Source: Sistotremastrum niveocremeum HHB9708 (lineage: Eukaryota; Basidiomycota; Agaricomycetes; Sistotremastrales; Sistotremastraceae). Taken from it: 36,780 nt of DNA. Made by a program: the position numbers and the translations under genes. The stretch spans positions 1-36,780 of the forward strand of contig KV419476.1 in the NCBI GenBank assembly GCA_001630475.1, in the 5' to 3' direction. Positions 21,793 through 30,925 of the stretch are shown here, in pieces. The notes beneath the pieces are model-generated. The model was given only the letters and a program-made list of their open reading frames with translations. It did not search any database and was not told the origin of the DNA. Every line of letters begins with the position of its first letter. Positions within the stretch are counted from its first letter, which is position 1.

Positions 21793-22061
21793 TGTAAGGA
21801 TTCGTCGTCTCCCTCAGTTCCGTGAGACTTTATTTCCTTCTTTTGTTTCTGCTACTTTCGCCGGCCGAGCCTTTTACTTCATTCTCCGCTCGTGCCTGGC
21901 CTCTTTTCGTATATAGCTCGACCTCTACCTGTACGCTCGATAGGATAGTTCCCCCTCTCTCGCAACACGGTATCTTCTATCTGGTCCGTTATCGAGTGAT
22001 TCTCTATTCTCGCGCAAGGCTATCGACTTTACAAGACTACTCTTATCGCCGAAGCCTTACA
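21793..22061 (+). repeat. Ty3/gypsy 5' LTR (269 bp)
   Basis: The LTR runs from TGTAAGG to CCTTACA, inverted terminal heptamers. A TATATAG box lies at 21910-21916, followed by a CT-rich tract. The first 138 bases recur at the right window edge, where the 3' LTR begins right after a purine-rich tract. A conventional tRNA primer site is not obvious after 22061 (TTTTTTGACCC). Confidence 0.85.
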
Positions 22062-22180
22062 TTTTTTGACCCATCTTTTCTCGTGTTCTTATCTCTCTAT
22101 TCTATCACTGTCGACGGCCTGATCAACCGACGCCTTTTCTTCAACAACCCTTCAAACAACGAACTAGTTCATTTTCAGGT

Positions 22181-23311
22181 ATGTTCCACCATTCTCGCAG
22201 GACTCGAAGTGGTGGCGCTGCATCCCCTCCTCTGGAGCTCCCCTCCTCTCGACGACGTAAGGTCGTGAGGTCTGGCATCGTCGGGAACCGCATCGACGTT
22301 GCCCCCACTGTCAACACCCCTCAAGACGCATCGTCTACAGACTCCTTATCCTCCTCTGACGACTCGGATGTCGTTCGCCCTGCCGACAGCACGTACGCCG
22401 AAGAACTGAGACGGTTCTTCAACTCGTTGACTGCTGACGAGAGGTCTAGGATGGAGTCTCAGGTGAGTGACAAAACTGGTCTGAAGGCCGTCCATGATGA
22501 AATCAGGACTGACCTTTCCTCCCCCTTGCCGTCGTTGACTACGACGAATGTCTCCTCTCTCGAGGACGATATCTTGCCAGGGGACCAGTCCTCTGATGGC
22601 GCGGAGCATTACGATGCTCTGGCCATTGCCCTCCCTGATAGCGATAGGCCGTCTACGGCATCGCTGGAGGAAGCCTCGGAAGAGGAAGAGCTCGATGAAG
22701 AGCTGCCAGTTCTGCAGAACGTGGCCGACTCAGACGGATATGAGTCAGACGACGATGACAACGAGCTCGAAGATGCTCTTGTCTTTAGTAGTCGAGGTGA
22801 GCTATCGCTGGCCTCTAGTGATGAAGTTGAACTCATTGTAACCTTACCGTCCGACAATGAAGCCTCGGACTGGTCTTCGGATGTCGATCAGCCGGATCGC
22901 ATCACGCCATTCCGTGCCCAATTCCTCATCGAGTGGAAGAAGGACAACACCGACGCATGTGCTGATATCGAGGTCCTGGAAGCTACGTTCAATGCGACCA
23001 CGGATGCGATTCAGAGACGGATGTTGGTCGATGCATGGAAAAGTGAGTTCGAGCGTTATGCGCTGTCTCAGATATTGAAGGCTAACGAACCTTCTTTCGT
23101 TCCATCAGTTGGTCTACGAGCTATAATTTGCGAAGTCACCGAAGTGAATGATAGTCGCAAGAAATCTCGTAGCACACCTCATCGCACACCAGCTAGTAGC
23201 TCGACCCAGCATGTTCATAGTGATGCTAAAGAATACAAAAGTTATTACCCTTCATATGGTGCCTCGGCTGCCCCTGAGCATTCAAATTTCAAAAGAACCC
23301 CCACACAGTGA
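22181..23311 (+). CDS. Gypsy ORF1: acidic N-terminal Gag-like protein
   Basis: This ORF encodes 376 residues starting 119 bases inside the 5' LTR. It is acidic with long D/E/S runs in the middle (near residues 165-235) and a basic N-terminus. No capsid or zinc knuckle is present. A short segment (FRAQFLIEWKKDN... to ...MLVDAWKSEFERYAL) looks structured, but I do not recognise it. The ORF ends in three consecutive stops TGA TAA TAA at 23309-23317. The capsid-bearing ORF is open in the +1 frame across the last ~160 bases, so ORF1 is either a separate protein or the N-terminus of one Gag joined by a +1 frameshift or a lost base. Confidence 0.65.
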   Translation: MFHHSRRTRSGGAASPPLELPSSRRRKVVRSGIVGNRIDVAPTVNTPQDASSTDSLSSSDDSDVVRPADSTYAEELRRFFNSLTADERSRMESQVSDKTGLKAVHDEIRTDLSSPLPSLTTTNVSSLEDDILPGDQSSDGAEHYDALAIALPDSDRPSTASLEEASEEEELDEELPVLQNVADSDGYESDDDDNELEDALVFSSRGELSLASSDEVELIVTLPSDNEASDWSSDVDQPDRITPFRAQFLIEWKKDNTDACADIEVLEATFNATTDAIQRRMLVDAWKSEFERYALSQILKANEPSFVPSVGLRAIICEVTEVNDSRKKSRSTPHRTPASSSTQHVHSDAKEYKSYYPSYGASAAPEHSNFKRTPTQ

Positions 23312-25787
23312 TAATAAGCCTTCCCCGTCGCCTCCTCCCGCACCGTCGTCGCAGCGAACTCGTGATTTCGATTTCGAGTTTGGCGGTCCTGCTACCGGAA
23401 GTCGTCCACCTCCACCACCGCCTCCGCGCTTCTCTGCTGCTGCCGGCGATCCTGATGATGGTGACGGTCATTCTGACTCGACTATGGCTTCGTCTAGGCG
23501 ATCTCGTCATCGCCGCCATCGCTCTCGCTCTCGTTCCCGCTCTAGGTCTCGACGACATCATCGCCGCACTCCTTCTGAAGAGGAGTCTCTTTTCTTCGAT
23601 CGTTTCGCCAAGAATCTGAAGATTCGAGATCCTGAAAAGTACGGCGGCAAAGTTGACATCGAAGTCTGGGACAATTGGGTCTTCCAAGTCGATCAATGGC
23701 GATCATTCTTGCCTCTCAGTGAACGCCGCATAGTTGGTCTGTTATCTCAATGGCTGGAGGGCGCGTGTCTTACTTGGTATCAAGACTTCGTTCAGCTTGA
23801 TCCGGACAGCTTTGATACTTGTCAAAAGGTCTACGACGGACTCTTCAAGTACATCTTTCCTGAGGGATACCTCCAAGAGCTTCGGACTAAGCTTACCTCG
23901 ATGACTCAAGACTCACTGAGCTTCAGGGAATTTCATCGCAAGGTCGTGAGGCTTTCACGAAAGGTGCCGAACTTTACTGAGGATCAGAAAGTTCAAGTGA
24001 TCTGGAATGGTGCGAGGCCTTACATTCGTACTAAGTGGATTGAACATCTGATGGGACCTGATCGTTCTAGCTTCGCCGATCTCCTCAAGTACGGCGAGGC
24101 CTATGAAACTGCCTACCTGGATGCTCGATCTCATCGCCAGAACGCTTCTGCCGCAGATCCAAAGTCGACTAGTTCTCCGTCTCCTCCTCAGCGACAGAAT
24201 GGTAACAATAATCATTCTAGGAAGTCTAATGGTGGAAATGGCTCTAAGAATTCGAATTCTAAGCCTAATTCTGGCAACAGCTCGAACCCTTCTGCTCGCT
24301 CTTCGACGAACAAGCCCGCAGCTTCTAATCGAAATCCGACCCTTTCAGCTGAAGAGAAAGCTCGTCGCCGTGCTAGCGGAGCTTGCTTTACTTGTGGTCA
24401 GATTGGACATGAATCTCGAAACTGTGCTGACCGTAAGAAGGCTCCTGCTCCTTCTCCGATCACCTCACATTCTATTACAATTCCTGTCGACGATCTTGAC
24501 TCTCTTGCGAAAGCTGCTGATGCTACAGCTCGTGATTTGGAAGACTCTGGCGACATAACTTTGTATTCTATGTTGTTCCCCGTCCCTGATCCGAACGACG
24601 ACGATATCCTGATCTCGGAGAATGAGGATACGCAGCCGGACGAAGGCGCTGATCCGGACTTCGTAGATCGCTATGAAAGTACTGGATTTTGGCGCCGGCG
24701 ACAGCAAATGACAGCTGTAGATCTCGCTATGTGTATCCACATTGAAAATTCAATGATGTCTTTCTGGGATCCTCGTTACTCTCGGTTCGAGAAACATGAT
24801 CGATTCCGGCGCTTCGAATGTCAGACAAGCGATACTCCTGGCGAATATCATTGCAAGGACTTCGAATTCGAGGATATTTGCTATATCTTCACTCCTGACG
24901 ATCATGATCTCTCGATGGAGACTCTGACTCGTGTGATCAAGACTGCGTTCTCGACATTCATGTCCTATACGAAGTTTGCTGATTTCCATGTTCAAAGCCC
25001 TGCCAATCATGACTATGTTCAAGATATCACTGCGATACCTAAGAAAGAAATCCGCCGGTTCCTTTACTGCCATTTCGAATGGATCAACTTCTCCAATCGT
25101 TATCGGTTTGAGGACCAGCCTCTTTCTCAGTCGTATCCTCGTTTCTTCGTCGGCGAAGAAGATCATCTTGGAAGGACTAAGGTTGCTGATCTCTGGCGTG
25201 GACGAATATACTTTGTCTTTCAAATGTCTATTCCTTACGACATCGAGGATCATCATATCATGGCTTTGATTTGTGGCGAGCGCTGGTCTACGACTATTAG
25301 TATTGACTATGGCGAAGACTTCCGAACGAACGTCCCTGCTGAAGATCTCCGTCCAGAATGGGCTAATCATAGTATTCCTATGCATCTCGTCTCTGACTGC
25401 GAAATTTTCACTCAGTTCTATCTGCCCGAATGGATCAGCCTTTTCAGTGCTCGAGTGCTCACGCCTTCCAATGGTGTTTCATCTAAGTCTAAAGGAAAGA
25501 AACGCGTTGCTCCTACGGAACCTGCTGTACCTGTGGAACGTAATGCGATGACTCCCAAAGACGCTGATAAACGCTTACCGAAGCCTGTGATCATCGAGAC
25601 TCGTATCGACTCGAATCCAGTTCGAACGCTCATTGATTCAGGATCTATGGCTGACTTTATGTCTACTACTCTGGCTGATCAATTGAAGGTTAAGCGCATC
25701 ACACTGGCTACACCCTTACCTCTTCAGTTGGCCGTCAAGGGTTCTCGATCCAAGATCAACGTCGTTGCAGCAGTTCGATTTCAGTAG
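23148..25787 (+). CDS. Gypsy Gag-protease polyprotein, truncated by a MITE in protease
   Basis: Likely real from about 23290, where P/S-rich sequence (SPSPPPAPSSQRTRDF) begins; the earlier part is probably a shadow of ORF1. Domains in order: an SR/RS-rich basic stretch (about 23490-23565); a capsid (retrotransposon Gag) region with WDNWVFQVDQW and GACLTWYQDF; a zinc knuckle CFTCGQIGHESRNC (about 24385-24425); about 270 residues that I cannot name (24690-25460); then the aspartic protease with PKPVIIETRIDSNPVRTLID and the catalytic DSGS (about 25636). The TAG stop is the first three bases of the inserted element at 25785, so protease is cut after NVVAAVRFQ. Confidence 0.85.
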   Translation: MIVARNLVAHLIAHQLVARPSMFIVMLKNTKVITLHMVPRLPLSIQISKEPPHSDNKPSPSPPPAPSSQRTRDFDFEFGGPATGSRPPPPPPPRFSAAAGDPDDGDGHSDSTMASSRRSRHRRHRSRSRSRSRSRRHHRRTPSEEESLFFDRFAKNLKIRDPEKYGGKVDIEVWDNWVFQVDQWRSFLPLSERRIVGLLSQWLEGACLTWYQDFVQLDPDSFDTCQKVYDGLFKYIFPEGYLQELRTKLTSMTQDSLSFREFHRKVVRLSRKVPNFTEDQKVQVIWNGARPYIRTKWIEHLMGPDRSSFADLLKYGEAYETAYLDARSHRQNASAADPKSTSSPSPPQRQNGNNNHSRKSNGGNGSKNSNSKPNSGNSSNPSARSSTNKPAASNRNPTLSAEEKARRRASGACFTCGQIGHESRNCADRKKAPAPSPITSHSITIPVDDLDSLAKAADATARDLEDSGDITLYSMLFPVPDPNDDDILISENEDTQPDEGADPDFVDRYESTGFWRRRQQMTAVDLAMCIHIENSMMSFWDPRYSRFEKHDRFRRFECQTSDTPGEYHCKDFEFEDICYIFTPDDHDLSMETLTRVIKTAFSTFMSYTKFADFHVQSPANHDYVQDITAIPKKEIRRFLYCHFEWINFSNRYRFEDQPLSQSYPRFFVGEEDHLGRTKVADLWRGRIYFVFQMSIPYDIEDHHIMALICGERWSTTISIDYGEDFRTNVPAEDLRPEWANHSIPMHLVSDCEIFTQFYLPEWISLFSARVLTPSNGVSSKSKGKKRVAPTEPAVPVERNAMTPKDADKRLPKPVIIETRIDSNPVRTLIDSGSMADFMSTTLADQLKVKRITLATPLPLQLAVKGSRSKINVVAAVRFQ

Positions 25788-26281
25788 TGTTCTGAGGTCC
25801 AGTCACGACTGGACTTTTGACCTCCGGAGGGTGCGACTGGCAACTGCCGGTCCGGTTGCCGTCCAAAATTTGGTGTGACTGGCAACTGCGACTGCGGTTG
25901 CGGTCCGGCGACCGGTCACGGCTGCGACCAGTTGCACAACCAGTCACGGCCACCTTTTCCAGTCACAACTGGTCTTTTATTAATATTTTAATCATTATTA
26001 TATTATATATGCTGTATATACACCTCATATGATGTGGTACATGCATATAGAGTCCAATATATACCAGATATGTCACCATAAACACCCAGTTGAGACCCAA
26101 AATACCCTCTGGGTACCCTGGTTGGGGACCCTTAAGGGTCCTCGGTTGCGACCGGTCATGACTGCAGTTGCCGGTTGCCTGATTTTCCAAGAACCTAGGC
26201 AACCGGCAACTGCGGTCCGGTCACGGTCCGGTTGCGACTGCCGGTTGCCACCAGTCACGGCAACTGGACCTTGGAACACTA
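25785..26281. mobile_element. Small TAG-ended hAT-type element, 497 bp, with mismatched flanks
   Basis: The ends are TAGTGTTCTGAGGTCCAGT and, inverted, TAGTGTTCCAAGGTCCAGT. Subterminal regions repeat CGGTTGC/GGCAACTG/CAGTCACG words. It aligns along its whole length with the host portion of 28965-35462 (both have ACCCAAAATAC and GGGTCCTCGGTTGCGACC). The flanking octamers GATTTCAG (25777-25784) and GATGACAT (26282-26289) do not match, unlike every other hAT-type insertion here. The gypsy sequence jumps from protease to the RT YxDD motif across it. Confidence 0.85.
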
Positions 26282-28964
26282 GATGACATAGTTGTCTATT
26301 CCGACTCCATCTCCGAGCATATTGCTCACCTTCGCATCATTTTTGATATTCTTCGCCGCGAGAAGCTCTTCCTCAGTCCACACAAGATGAACTTGTTCGC
26401 GTCCAAACTGAATATATTGGGCCATCGTATCACAAAGAAAGGTATTTCGATGGATCCCCACAAAGTTACTTCGGTGACTAATTGGAAAACTCCTACTAGT
26501 AAATCGCTACTGAGCAGTTTCTTGGGCGCAGTCGGGTTTTTGGCACCTGACTGCGAAGGCATTCGTATTCCCATGGCTGTCCTTACCCCCCTCACTGGAT
26601 CCAAGTCTGTCTGGCGTTGGGGGGCTACTGAACAGAGAGCGTTTGCAGATGTCAAAGCTCGTGTGCAAGAATGGCGGGATCATCATCGTATACCCTTAGA
26701 TTTGTCTGATTCTGCTCATCCTATATATCTTGTTACCGATGCTTCTTTGACTGGTGCGAGTGGTTATGTTGCTCAAGGGTCTGACCTCAAATCATCCAAT
26801 ATTGTTGCTTTTTGGAGCGGCAAATTCAACTCGGCGCAGCAGAATTACGCTGTGCACGAACAAGAGTTATTGGCCATCGTCGAGTCCCTCAAACGGTTTC
26901 GTATGCTATTGCAGGGCGTTCGATTCACCATTTGCTCTGATCACCGCGCCCTTCAACATTTTCTTACGCAGAAGAATCTCTCTGGTCGTCAAGCTCGTTG
27001 GCTTGACGTGTTGCAGGAATTTGATTTCAAGATTGAATATATTCCGGGTTCTACTAATACAGTTGCTGACGCATTATCCCGCATCTATAGCGATGAGCCT
27101 ACTGATGTTGTCCGCGCTCCTTCTGAGTTCGTCTCTTCCCCGGATCCTCCTGCTTCTGGGCTTGGTTATTCTTCTGCTCCTGTGTATGTTGGTGCTGACA
27201 TACCTCTTGATGCATCGTCTCCTTCTGCGGTTCTGAACGCTGCAATCTCATCCTACCCGTCTGCATCTCGCTCTTCGTCTCGTCTCGCTGCGCGTCCGCG
27301 TGTGCATTGGTCTAAGGATCATGAACGTATTGTCAATGGAGAACTTGCAGACGTACCTTTGCCGGTTCCTCCAGTTGTTGAACAGCGGCGTCCCAGTGCA
27401 GCTGCTCGCAATGCTACAACTGCCTCGTCCACTTCCGAGACACCTGTTCTCAGTTCTCCTCCTGCTGCGGTCCCCCATGCGATGTTGAGCCAGGCGACCT
27501 CGGCCACAGACAATGATGCTGCACCTTCTGCAGTTTTAGTTAGTCCTACTGCACCTTTACCGCCGGCGTTTGATGACGTACCTGATCCTGCTGCAACATA
27601 CTCGTTGTTGCCTTCTCGTCCTGACGGCATCTCTCCCTTACTCGGCCTGTCCGCTCCTTCTCCCTCGTTGTCCGAGCCGCCGGCGCAGGTGCCTGTTGCT
27701 CCTGCTACCGCTTCTCCCGTCGACGCTATTGCTTTGCTTGACTCTTCTCGTGATTTTCTGGCCGATCTGCGTTCTAGTTATAGTTCAGACTCTATGTTTC
27801 GCAACATAATTGCTCACCCTGAGCGTTACAAGACCTTCCGCGTTCAGGACGGTTTGGTGTATTCGCTCTCGAATGGACTTCAACTTCTCTGCATTCCAAA
27901 CGTGTCAGTTAATGATCGTTCGCTGCGTGAGATTCTCTTGACTCACACGCATACCCTTCTGGCGCATCTCGGTGCTCGCAAAATGCTTTCGTTTCTGCGT
28001 CAGCATGTGTGGTGGTCTTCCATTGTTAAGGACACTCACAAATTTTGTGACAGCTGCTCCATTTGTCTCATGTCGAAGTCAACCACCACCGCTCCTATGG
28101 GCCTGCTTCGTCCTTTGGCTGTTCCTCAGACTCCATGGGAACAGATTGGTATTGACTTTGTTGGACCACTTCCGCTGTTGAAGACGCGACTCGGTGAGTT
28201 TGATATGATCTGCGTTGTGATTGATCATCTCACCAGCATGGTCCATCTCTTCGCCTCTCGCACTGATTATAAGGCTCGGGACGTGGCTGATCTTGTGTTC
28301 GATGGCGTTTACAAGCTTCATGGACTGCCTTTGCGTATTATTAGTGATCGTGATAGTTTGTTCACTAGTACCTTTTGGCAACGCCTTCACGAGTTGATCG
28401 GCACGGAATTGCGCCTGTCTTCGTCATACCATCCTCAGACCGATGGTGCTACTGAGCGTGCCAACCGTACTATGACCCAGATGTTACGCCAGTGCGTTGA
28501 TCCTGACCAGCGTAACTGGGCTTCCAAACTTCCTGCCATTGAGTTTGCTATGAATCTGGCAACTTCGGAGACAACTGGCTACTCACCTTTCTTCTTGAAT
28601 TACGGTCGTACTCCTCGTCCTCTGATCTTTGGCACTGGTTCTCCGTATCCTGGTGTTCGCGTGTTTGCTGAGCGACTGAAGGACGCGCTTATGTCAGCAC
28701 ACGACGCGATCCTCTCGGCTCGTGTTAAGCAGACTGTTCAGGCTAATAAACATCGTCGTTCTGCTACCTTTGCTATCGGTGATCTTGTCTATGTGTCCAC
28801 TGCCCATCTCTCCCTGCCGAAAGGTCGTGCCCGTAAATTGGTGCCAAAATTTGTGGGCCCCTTCCCCATCTCGGCTATCCTGGAGCCTGGTGCCACCTTC
28901 AAGCTTGAGCTCTCAGATGACCTGAGGAGACAAGGTGTGAATTCGTCATTCCATGCGTCGGTAC
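26282..28964 (+). CDS. Gypsy Pol: C-terminal RT, RNase H and integrase
   Basis: The frame starts directly at the element border with DDIVVYSDSISEHIAHLRI, the second half of the RT YxDD region. It continues through RNase H (YLVTDASLTGASGYV; FTICSDHRALQHFL; ADALSRIY) and a P/S/A-rich spacer (27110-27740). The integrase zinc finger has two H and two C (HTHTLLAHLGARK...CDSCSIC, about 27945-28070). The catalytic core has GIDFVGPL, ISDRDSLF and ATERANRT supplying D, D and E. A GPF-like segment (KFVGPF) follows, and the frame ends in SSFHASVL at the next insertion. The first ATG in frame is 26387, but that is not a real start. There are no internal stops. Confidence 0.88.
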
Positions 28965-29678
28965 TAGGGTTTTAAAGTCCGGTCACGACTGGACTTTTTC
29001 CGTTTTTGCCCATGACTGGCAACTGCCGGTCCGGTTGCCTGCCAAAATTTTGGGCAACTGGCAACAGGACTGCAGTTGCGGTCCAGCAACCAGTTGCCAA
29101 AAAGACCAGTTGCCTGACCAGTCATGGCCACGACCTGAGGTCACAACTGGTCTAAACCATTATTTTAATCAATTATATATTAATTTTGGGTCTTATTAGT
29201 GGTCATATACTGTCTAGTAACACATAGGAACACTATATATTATATAATACAATATATGATGAATATATGGCCATAAATACCCACTTGACACCCAAAATAC
29301 TCTGGGTATGCCCTAAGGTTTAACACGAATACTAACCTGCCTAACTCGGGTACCTGTATGCAGGTACCTATTGGTGCAAGGCCGAAGGTCTTGCACCTGG
29401 AATTTTTTTTTGATTTTGGTTTTTCAAAACCCTGGGTACCCACTAAGGTATCCGGGTTAACTCGCAGGTGCTACAAGTACAGGTAACCCTACTACTAATG
29501 AGTAACCCGAGTGCGTATTCAGACCTGCACTCGAGTACGAAGAGATGACTCGAGTGTCAACAAACACCTGCACTCGAGTCTTAACAAGTGTCTCGAGTGC
29601 GAGTTGACTTGAGGCACACACAAGAAAACAAACAAAAAGAACAAAACAACAGAAACGAAGGCTACGACGAACGACCGT

Positions 29679-30917
29679 TCAATCGGACTCATCATCCGAA
29701 TCAGAACCCTCAGACGAATCACCATCCGACTCAACACCAGCACCAGCTGCACTCTTCGCCACCAACTTAGCCTTCCCTCCCTTACCCGTACCCTTCCCTT
29801 TTCTTTTCCATCCTTCGACTAGATGGGTCTCGAATTCCTCCTCTGAGATGAGGTCGGGAACGGACAACCAGGAGTTAAGAAGAACACATTGACGAATGTG
29901 TTTGTCGCCAAGAGCAGAGCGGAGGGGAGTGACGATGCGACCAGATAGGGAGAATGCACGCTCGACGTCGACGGAAGAGGCTAGGATAGATTGTAGTCAG
30001 CAAGCTTGTATGATAAATATATGATCAAAGACGTACCGGGAGCAGAGAGATAGTCCTTCGCCATCTTGATGAACTGATACTCGTACACGCCAGCTTTCTG
30101 TTGACCATCCCAGTAGACGAGTGGATCCGAGACATTGACGCAAGGTTCGGCGAGGTACTTGGAGATGGGATCGGGCACGTCGGTGGTGGGTTGGAGTTCG
30201 TAGTCGCCGATGATGAAGTCGATACCGGATTTCTGACAACGCGTCAGTTCAATGAATCGAAGAGTGGGTATATGACGCACCATGGGGACCGACTCCTTCA
30301 CCACGACCTTAGGGAGGTAATCCCTCTCCCAAACCGTCCTCAATATCTCCTCGGCCGTCAACATCCAATCCTCGGGCCACTCCTTTGCTTTGAAGTAAGC
30401 CATCTTGTATTTTGGATGAAGGACTACAGAATGTAAGTACGACGACGAGGTGATAATAATCAGTGTACTTACTCATGGCGATGCGGTACATGATTGAGTC
30501 GTCGGACTTGGAGTAATACTTGTTGAGGACCTCGACCCCGTTGGCGGCACCATGTCGGATGATGAGGGAGATGTCGTCGAGACTGACGATGTTCGAGAGG
30601 TAGGAGGTAAGATGATCGATGACAGGGATGACCTGATAGATGAGGGGGGTGTTGCCCAGTGATAGACTGACGGTACAATCTTTGAAGACCTTGAGTAGTA
30701 TGTTAGCGTACAAGCGTTGTCTACTGAATCGAATACGTACCTTCATCTTTGGAGTGACCTCTTCGGCGAGCAACCACTCCTTGACTTTCATGATGAAGCG
30801 CTCCAAACCGAGTCGTTCGTACTTAGCGTTTGTCGTGAGACGAATGACGGCGAGCTTGAGGTAGACATGTCGGTTGATGGCGTCGAAGTTGGTGTTCCAT
30901 CGTGTCTTGACAGCCGT
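29679..30917 (-). CDS. hAT transposase, C-terminal exons (continuation of the gene at 34815)
   Basis: Exons on the minus strand are 30917-30741, 30689-30473, 30423-30037 and 29980-29679. The piece opens TAVKTRWNTNFDAINRHVYL, the hAT core block in which a TRWNS-like motif leads into helices. It has LHPKYKMAYFKAKEWPEDW across a splice junction, and ends with the dimerisation domain SAPASSVDVERAFSLSGRIV followed by LRSALGDKHIRQCVLLNSW. The tail is K/G-rich, then acidic (SD repeats), stopping at 29679. A further 48-base in-frame GTGCGT...GTCAG segment (about 30291-30244) may be an extra intron; it does not affect the frame. Introns are 49-56 bases. Confidence 0.88.
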
Positions 30918-30925
30918 GACGGGCT

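Noticed and set aside
21584-21916. ORF spanning the N gap
   Set aside because: It is translated across unknown bases and lies within LTR copies.
21555-21930. Tandem LTRs from two gypsy insertions
   Set aside because: Identity over exactly 138 bp, a default-size N gap and the same end point at 36780 fit an assembly overlap better.
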